Below are positions 6,185 through 11,144 of a stretch of DNA of 11,144 nt, one piece after another. Every line of letters starts with the position of its first letter. Position 1 is the first letter of the stretch. Under the pieces are notes generated by a model. The model saw nothing but the letters and a program-made list of their open reading frames with translations, had not been told where the DNA came from and did not search any database. Origin of the DNA: CBDUUP01 sp965370435 (GTDB lineage: Bacteria; Chloroflexota; Anaerolineae; Anaerolineales; UBA11579); assembly GCA_965370435.1 (NCBI GenBank), contig CBDUUP010000120.1:1-11144 (forward strand), read 5' to 3'. The position numbers and the translations under genes are program-made.

Positions 6185-7651
6185 ATGTATTCTCAAACCC
6201 CTGACCTAATTAACTTCAGCACATCGCTCAAACATGAATTATTGACCCAAAAACAAGTTGACACCCTCAAAGGAGGGACGCTGCATCTTCTGGAAGAGGT
6301 TGGCGTTCACTTCCCCTCCCAGAAGGCGCAAGAAATCTTCCGCGAACACGGCGCGCATGTGGATACGGAGACCGACATTGTCCGAATTCCGTCGGACCTG
6401 GTGGAGAAGGCGATGTCCACCGCGCCGCGGTCTTTCATCCTGGGAGGCCGGGAAGAGCGTTTTGACCTGCAATTAGATGGAAAGCATTCCTATCTGGCTA
6501 CAGATGGGTGCGGGGTGCATGTGATTGACATTGAGACGCGGGAGCAACGCCCCTCCCGTAAAGAGGATGTGGCCCGGATGGCGCGAATTTCGGATGCGCT
6601 GCCCATGGTCGGCTTCTATTGGCCGATGGTCAGCGCCCAAGATTACGGACGCACAGCCCCGCTGCACGAATGCCATGCCGGGTTGACCAACACCCTCAAG
6701 CATGTCCGGGGCGGCACGACGGTGTTCCCTCAATTGGCGAAATACATCGTCGAGATGGCGACCGTGGTCGCGGGGAGCGAAGAAGTGCGCCGGGCCAGGC
6801 CTCCGATCTGCGCCAATATCTGCACCATCGCCCCGCTGGCCCAGGACGGCAGCGGTATCGAGACCGCCCTGGTCTTCGCCGAGGCGGGCATCCCCACCAG
6901 CTTCATGGCTATGCCGACCATGGGATCCACCGCCCCGGCCACTCCTCTAGGCGCGTTGGTCACCGGGGACGCGGAAGTGGTCAGCGCTATGGTACTCATG
7001 CAATTAGCCTACCCCGGCGCGCCGGTATTCCATTCGAATCTCATCTCGCTGATGCACCCCCGCACGGGAGGCTATATCAGCGACGTATCGCTACCCACAA
7101 CCTGGATAGCGGCGCAGATGGCCCACGCCTGGAACGTGCCCAGCCTGGGCGGCGGCAGCGTCAGCAGCGATGCTTCCGATATCGGATGGGAATCGGGCTT
7201 CAAAGCGGGGATGGGCGCAGTCAAGACACCTTTAATGGGGGGCGATGTGTGCGGTTATATGGGGATGTTGGAAGGCTCAATGCTGCTCTACCCGGAACAG
7301 ATCATCCTCGACCATGAGATTTGCCTGGAAGCGTACAACCAGATGCACCTTTTCGAGTTCAATGAGGCCGACATGGCTTTGGATGTCATCAAAGCGGTGG
7401 GGCCGCATTCGCACTTTTTACGGCAAAAGCACACCCGGCAGCATATTCGGGATTTCCAACTTTCCCCCTATTTGCTACAGAAAGGCTCCGGCGAGGGTGA
7501 AAAAAGTCCCCGTGAGGTCGCTATAGAGGAGTTCAACCGAATCAATGAAACCCATCACCCTGAGCCTCTTCCCCAAGAGGTCTTGGTGGAGTTAGACCGG
7601 ATTCTTGAGGCGGCTGATCGGGAGGCGGAGAAGATAAGCGTTACCTTGTAA
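6185..7651 (+). CDS. MttB-family (COG5598) corrinoid methyltransferase, non-pyrrolysine, paralogue 3
   Basis: The 488-residue protein starts at an ATG preceded by AGGAGC with a 5-base spacer. It has full family length, and the only stop is the terminal TAA, so it is a non-pyrrolysine member. It shares with mttB2 the N-terminal helix (residues about 20-38), TDGCG at 106-110, GFYWPMVSAQDYG, YIVEMATVVAG, GIETALVFAEAGIPTSF and MGSTAPAT. It also has LAYPGAPVFHSN, and the C-terminal HFLRQKHTRQHIRDF (411-425) matches its mttB2 counterpart. Differences cluster in the 300-370 region (GGGSVSSDASDIGWESGFKA against GGAFGTESVNPG), which lies in the C-terminal part of the barrel and may set the substrate. 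The expected reaction is methyl donor plus Co(I)-corrinoid protein giving demethylated product plus methyl-Co(III). It ends 97 bases before a convergent gene, with a strong hairpin between. Confidence 0.93.
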   Translation: MYSQTPDLINFSTSLKHELLTQKQVDTLKGGTLHLLEEVGVHFPSQKAQEIFREHGAHVDTETDIVRIPSDLVEKAMSTAPRSFILGGREERFDLQLDGKHSYLATDGCGVHVIDIETREQRPSRKEDVARMARISDALPMVGFYWPMVSAQDYGRTAPLHECHAGLTNTLKHVRGGTTVFPQLAKYIVEMATVVAGSEEVRRARPPICANICTIAPLAQDGSGIETALVFAEAGIPTSFMAMPTMGSTAPATPLGALVTGDAEVVSAMVLMQLAYPGAPVFHSNLISLMHPRTGGYISDVSLPTTWIAAQMAHAWNVPSLGGGSVSSDASDIGWESGFKAGMGAVKTPLMGGDVCGYMGMLEGSMLLYPEQIILDHEICLEAYNQMHLFEFNEADMALDVIKAVGPHSHFLRQKHTRQHIRDFQLSPYLLQKGSGEGEKSPREVAIEEFNRINETHHPEPLPQEVLVELDRILEAADREAEKISVTL

Positions 7652-7662
7652 ATAGCTAAAGG

Positions 7663-7734
7663 TTTTACCCCAATGGCACGAAGTCACTAAGAAAAAAACT
7701 TGGCGACTTTGTGCCTTTTTGTTTTGGTGTAAAA
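7663..7734 (+). terminator. Long imperfect palindrome with T tract, terminator between convergent operons
   Basis: GGCACGAAGTCACTAAG (7675-7691) pairs with CTTGGCGACTTTGTGCC (7699-7715) over 17 positions with one mismatch and two G-U pairs, around a loop of seven A. TTTTTGTTTT follows, an efficient Rho-independent terminator for mttB3. An outer pair, TTTTACCCCAA (7663-7673) with TTGGTGTAAAA (7724-7734), matches at 10 of 11 positions, extending the palindrome to 72 bases. The sequence resembles the dispersed 'cacgaag/ctttgtgcc' repeats seen in many environmental bacterial genomes, so it may also be a repeat unit. Confidence 0.82.
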
Positions 7735-7748
7735 AATTGAAAAACGCT

Positions 7749-9578
7749 TTAGAATTGGGTCGCCTGGAGGAATCGTTCTTCGAATTGGGGGTGAGCGGAT
7801 AGTTCGATATACTGAATACGCTCAATCAAATTAATTGCCATGCGCCTGTAATCTGTCGAGGCGAGCATCATCTTTGCGCCAATTCCGGCGGCGTTGCCGA
7901 TTTGACGGAAACGATCAGGATGCAAATCGGGGAACATGCCCACTCGCACGGCGCTCTGGGTGCTGAGGTAAGTGCCAAACGCACCGGCGATAATGAATTC
8001 GTCCAGGTCTTCATGGGCCAAGCCAGCCTCCATAAGAAGAAGTTCGATTCCGGAGCGGATGGCGGCTTTTGCCAATTGGATCTCTCGGATGTCTTTTAGA
8101 GACACGATAACTTCGCGGCCAGTCCCGCTATCTTCCGATTCTACCAGAACGACATAAGTTTCGTTTTCCTTGGTACGAACGAGGGGGTGATCTTTTGCCA
8201 TGCTGCCATTTGGGTTTATTGCGCCTGCCTCCAGCAGTTCGGCGACGGCGTCGAGGATTCCGGAGCCGCAAATGCCGACCGGAGGTTGCTCGTCAATGGT
8301 GTACAGTTGAATCTCCTCCCCCAAGATTTGTACCCGTTCAATCGCGCCTGGCGCGGCGCGCATGCCGTGCTTGATATGGGCGCCCTCGAAAGCCGGGCCG
8401 GAAGCGCAGGAGCAGGTGAACAGCTTCCCATTGGCCGCCAGAGAAATCTCAGTGTTGGTGCCGATATCGAGAGCGATGACGGTCTTGTCAGTTTGGTGGA
8501 TCCCGGCGGCCAGAAGCATGGCGAGGTGGTCGGCCCCGACAAATCCAGCGATGACAGGTGGGAGGTAGATTTGCGCATCACGGGCTATGGATAGGGAGAG
8601 ATCATAGGCGGGGACATCGAGGGATTCGCTCACCGCAGGAACGTAAGGCGAGGCGCCCAATTGATGGACCGGGAGGCCTGCAAAAAGGTGACTCATAGCC
8701 GTATTCCCGACGATGACGGCATCTACGATCTGGCGAGGGGATACTCCAGCAGCGGCGGTTAATTCCTGGATCAATTTATTGAGCGTCTCCACCAGTTTTT
8801 CTTGCAGAACTGCCCGCCCGTTCGATTCCCGATCAGCGTAAACGATCCGGCTGACGACGTCCTCTCCATAACTTAACTGGGGGTTCATCGCGCCCCGGCT
8901 GGAGAGGGTCTTTCCGCTGGTCAGGTCTACGAGGTAGGCGGCGAGTTTGGTAGTCCCGATGTCAACGGCGAGACCCAGGAGACCGGTATCCAAGGGAAGT
9001 ATCTCGACAACTTGATCTCCCCGGCAAGCTATACGAGCCGACCAATCCAGTTCTCGCAGCCGCATGGAGAGGTCGGTGAGAATCGGGTAGCCTAATGAGG
9101 GAGATTGAATCTCCTGCTCGTTGAGGGCATCAATCAACCGAGTCGTGTCCGCACGCAAGTCATGCAAGGTGGGCGGAGGTATCTTCACTTCAATGGGGAG
9201 TACGCTAGGGTTTGGTTTTACGGATATATCTAGCCCCTCGAGCTGAAGACGTTGTGGAGAGGTAAGTGATTCGGGCGGCAGGCTGATGAGCGCATCGGTC
9301 AGAACTTTGGCCTGGCAAGCGAGGCGGAGACCGCTGGCGCGTTCCTCCGGGTTGAGGGATTCCTTTTCCGCGAGAGAGTGCGGGGATAATTCTCCAGAGA
9401 CCAGGCGCACCCGACAGCCATCGCAAGTCCCGTCGCCCCCACAAATTGAGATCAGCCCCACCCCAGCCGACTGGGCGGCAGAGAGAAGCGTCGAGCCTGC
9501 CTCGACGTTAACACGCCGTCCGACAGGCTCGAAATTTATCGCTATCTTTTTTTTCGGTGAGAGAGAACTCTCAGGCAT
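7749..9578 (-). CDS. RACE-type corrinoid reactivation ATPase ([2Fe-2S] ferredoxin plus ASKHA domain)
   Basis: The 609-residue protein should use ATP and a low-potential [2Fe-2S] cluster to return accidentally oxidised Co(II) corrinoid proteins to active Co(I). The N-terminal plant-type ferredoxin domain carries C46-x5-C52-x2-C55 and C88 (ICGGDGTCDGC, then RLACQ). A linker follows, then the ASKHA ATPase with AVDIGTTKLAAYLVDL (Asp206), ALDIGTNTEISL (Asp371), GICGSGILDAV and IIAGAFGTYL (about 530-537). This is the layout and length of RACE proteins (COG3894) encoded beside MttB/MttC and CO dehydrogenase corrinoid systems. The start at 9578 is chosen because ATGCCTGA overlaps the stop of the upstream gene by 8 bases, indicating translational coupling. 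A longer frame to 9656 would lie inside that gene and adds no domain. It is the last gene of the minus-strand operon. Confidence 0.93.
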   Translation of the reverse strand: MPESSLSPKKKIAINFEPVGRRVNVEAGSTLLSAAQSAGVGLISICGGDGTCDGCRVRLVSGELSPHSLAEKESLNPEERASGLRLACQAKVLTDALISLPPESLTSPQRLQLEGLDISVKPNPSVLPIEVKIPPPTLHDLRADTTRLIDALNEQEIQSPSLGYPILTDLSMRLRELDWSARIACRGDQVVEILPLDTGLLGLAVDIGTTKLAAYLVDLTSGKTLSSRGAMNPQLSYGEDVVSRIVYADRESNGRAVLQEKLVETLNKLIQELTAAAGVSPRQIVDAVIVGNTAMSHLFAGLPVHQLGASPYVPAVSESLDVPAYDLSLSIARDAQIYLPPVIAGFVGADHLAMLLAAGIHQTDKTVIALDIGTNTEISLAANGKLFTCSCASGPAFEGAHIKHGMRAAPGAIERVQILGEEIQLYTIDEQPPVGICGSGILDAVAELLEAGAINPNGSMAKDHPLVRTKENETYVVLVESEDSGTGREVIVSLKDIREIQLAKAAIRSGIELLLMEAGLAHEDLDEFIIAGAFGTYLSTQSAVRVGMFPDLHPDRFRQIGNAAGIGAKMMLASTDYRRMAINLIERIQYIELSAHPQFEERFLQATQF

Positions 9579-10257
9579 AATGGTCTTGATATTTGCAGGT
9601 TTCGCGCATGCTGCAATAATCGCAGGGGACGCCGGCTTGGGCCATCTTCTCCCCAACGCCCAGGATCATGGTCAGGGATTTGCGCGGGAGCATCACCCAG
9701 GCCGGGGTGAGGCGGACTCCGACCTCTTCGGCGTTCAAGAGGTTGAAAACCTGGGGCTGGCCTACTTCGACGGGCCAATCCAACATGCCGGGACTCAGGG
9801 GGATGCTGGTTTCCAGTCCATTGGCCTGGGCCTCCAGCTCGAATTTACGGCAGACGGCGTTGGCCAAGACTTCAACTGTCGCCGATCCCACGCCATCCAA
9901 CGCCAGGGCGTAGGAGGGGTCCGAGGCCATGATCTTTGAAACCTTGCTTTCCAGATCATCGCCAACCGTGCAAAGGATGATCACCACCTCCGAGGCCGCA
10001 GGGAGATGCTTCGCCAACAGAGGGCTTTTTAGTTCCTGCCCACCCTCCAATTGGATGCGCTCATGCAGAACGCTTTCAACCTTTACGCGGTGATAAAGCG
10101 TGACAGGCTTGACCAGGGATAATCCCTCTTCGAGCGCACGCTCAGCGATCTCTACCAGTTTGGGCGAGCGTTGGCGGATGACCGCCGGGTCTGCGCCCTG
10201 CCCTCGAAGGACCTGGTCAGCATCTACTTCCAGATCCCACTCACGGAGAACTTCCAT
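9571..10257 (-). CDS. MetH activation-domain-like protein with C-terminal Cys cluster
   Basis: The 228-residue protein resembles the stand-alone 'vitamin B12-dependent methionine synthase activation region' family. Visible marks are LCTVGDDLE (95-103), ALDGVGSATVE (120-129), SPGMLDWPVEVGQPQVFNLL (155-174), EEVGVRLTPAWVMLPRKSLT (177-196), and then an added tail with C212-x2-C215-x5-C221. In MetH this domain binds S-adenosylmethionine and supports reductive methylation of Co(II). Here it may help reactivate the corrinoid protein or act on the RACE/corrinoid pair. That role is inferred from position. The Cys cluster could bind an Fe-S cluster or zinc and is not part of MetH. The gene begins 3 bases after the stop of the pterin-binding gene and overlaps the RACE gene by 8 bases. 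No full MetH is present in the window. Confidence 0.82.
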   Translation of the reverse strand: MEVLREWDLEVDADQVLRGQGADPAVIRQRSPKLVEIAERALEEGLSLVKPVTLYHRVKVESVLHERIQLEGGQELKSPLLAKHLPAASEVVIILCTVGDDLESKVSKIMASDPSYALALDGVGSATVEVLANAVCRKFELEAQANGLETSIPLSPGMLDWPVEVGQPQVFNLLNAEEVGVRLTPAWVMLPRKSLTMILGVGEKMAQAGVPCDYCSMRETCKYQDHYA

Positions 10258-10260
10258 AGT

Positions 10261-11112
10261 CTATTTGGATTCCTTGGCTAACTTGCGGTAGTGTTTGATG
10301 TAGCGAGAGCCATAGTCGTCGTGACCGAGCAATAAGTCAATAGCCCGGATCATCAGGGTGTGTTTCTTAGGATCCGATATTACGCAGGAGGCGCCGACCC
10401 CAGCAGCCAAAGCCAGAAAGGCTTCGTTGATAATATGCCGGTTGGGCAATCCAAAGGAAACGTTGCTGGCTCCCAGATTAATATTCACTCCGAATTCCTG
10501 CCGAACCAATTGAATGGTGCGCAAGGTGATGGTGGCGGCGTTAGCATCCGCGCCCACCGTCATCACCAAGGGATCAATAATTATGTCCTCAGGGGGGATT
10601 CCCAGCTTGGCGGCGCGTTCAATAATCTTTCCGGCGACGGCCATGCGTGCCTCGGCGTCCTTGGGGATCCCGTCGTCATCCATGACCAAACCGATGACGG
10701 CTGCATCCCGGTCTTTCACGATGGGAAGCACCGCATTCAAGGAGGCTTCCTCCCCGGTCACCGAATTAATCAAGGGTCTGCCGGGCGTGACCTTCACGGC
10801 CGCGGCGAGAGCGGCGGGGTCGGCGGAGTCTAGGCAGATGGGGGTTTCCACTTCCGAGGCGACGATTTGCACCACCTGGGAAAGCAAAGCCACCTCGTCC
10901 ACACCCGGAACTCCCACGTTGACATCCAGCACGTTGGCGCCGTTGCCAACCTGCCGAACTGCCATTCGTCTCACATAATCAAAGTCTCCTTCCTTGAGAG
11001 CCGCGGCGAGCTTCTTGCGCCCGGTGGGGTTGATCTTTTCGCCGATAATGGTGATCGGCCCTTCAGCGTCAATGGTTACTTTCTTGGTCTCACTTTGCAG
11101 CAGGGTTTTCAT
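10261..11112 (-). CDS. Pterin-binding methyltransferase (methyl-THF:corrinoid methyltransferase type)
   Basis: The 283-residue protein is a TIM barrel of the pterin-binding family that includes AcsE, MtgA/MtvA and the folate module of MetH. Motifs in order: IGEKINPTGRKKL (23-35), GANVLDVNVG (58-67), CLDSADPAALAAA (93-105), INSVTGEE (115-122), IIIDPLVMTVG (177-187) and NLGASNVSFGLPNR (212-225). Its length matches single-domain members of about 260-300 residues. It should transfer methyl between the corrinoid protein and tetrahydrofolate, most likely from methyl-Co to THF when betaines are catabolised. AAAGGA (minus strand) lies about 10 bases before the ATG and a TATAAT box sits close upstream. 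It is the first gene of a three-gene operon with the activation-like and RACE genes. Confidence 0.93.
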   Translation of the reverse strand: MKTLLQSETKKVTIDAEGPITIIGEKINPTGRKKLAAALKEGDFDYVRRMAVRQVGNGANVLDVNVGVPGVDEVALLSQVVQIVASEVETPICLDSADPAALAAAVKVTPGRPLINSVTGEEASLNAVLPIVKDRDAAVIGLVMDDDGIPKDAEARMAVAGKIIERAAKLGIPPEDIIIDPLVMTVGADANAATITLRTIQLVRQEFGVNINLGASNVSFGLPNRHIINEAFLALAAGVGASCVISDPKKHTLMIRAIDLLLGHDDYGSRYIKHYRKLAKESK

Positions 11113-11135
11113 GTTGTTGTGATCCTTTCGAGATA

Positions 11136-11141
11136 ATTATA
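11136..11141 (-). promoter_or_regulatory. -10 box (TATAAT) of the minus-strand operon
   Basis: Reading on the minus strand, a perfect TATAAT lies 23 bases before the ATG at 11112. Transcription would start near 11129, giving a leader of about 17 bases that includes the AAAGGA ribosome-binding site. The -35 box would fall outside the window, so the promoter is only half visible. Confidence 0.5.
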
Positions 11142-11144
11142 GTG

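Noticed and set aside
1..11144. CRISPR array or defence system.
   Set aside because: No regularly spaced direct repeats and no cas, restriction-modification or toxin-antitoxin-like proteins are visible.

Overview
The window carries most of a corrinoid-dependent methyltransferase locus, arranged as two convergent gene groups that meet at a strong hairpin near position 7700. The organism looks like an anaerobic or acetogen-like bacterium of moderate GC. Chloroflexota (Anaerolineae-type) is my best guess from the general look of the proteins and the transposase remnant, but no marker gene here proves it.

Left edge (1-791): the start of a Gly-rich minus-strand gene runs off the window. Divergent from it is a small basic protein with a hydrophobic tail, similar to DUF4236. 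A gene-free stretch follows that holds the 3' end of a tRNA without its 5' half, two hairpins, three copies of a TATTACGAAT-type element, and a near-consensus sigma-70 promoter.

Plus-strand group (792-7651): an Lrp/AsnC regulator; an MttB-family (COG5598) methyltransferase, mttB1; a 218-base leader with a possible pseudoknot; an MttC-type corrinoid protein; a scar where the first part of an IS transposase is joined to the last third of a Dpp/Opp-type ABC permease; then two more MttB-family genes (mttB2 and mttB3) separated by what looks like the N-terminal stub of a fourth copy. None of the three intact MttB proteins has an in-frame amber codon, so they are non-pyrrolysine members. Those characterised elsewhere act on glycine betaine, proline betaine, carnitine, butyrobetaine and similar compounds. 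The substrates here cannot be read from sequence.

Minus-strand group (11112-7749, one tight operon): a pterin-binding methyltransferase (methyl-THF:corrinoid type); a protein similar to the MetH activation domain with an added C-terminal Cys cluster; and a RACE-type [2Fe-2S]/ASKHA corrinoid reactivation ATPase. The last two genes overlap by 8 bases.

Inferred working: MttB1-3 move methyl groups from quaternary amines or related donors to the cobalt of the single corrinoid protein. The pterin-binding protein passes them to tetrahydrofolate. The RACE protein, possibly helped by the activation-domain protein, re-reduces Co(II) corrinoid that has been oxidised by accident. Lrp probably regulates itself and mttB1. 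The IS scar, the permease fragment and the stub show that the locus has lost material.
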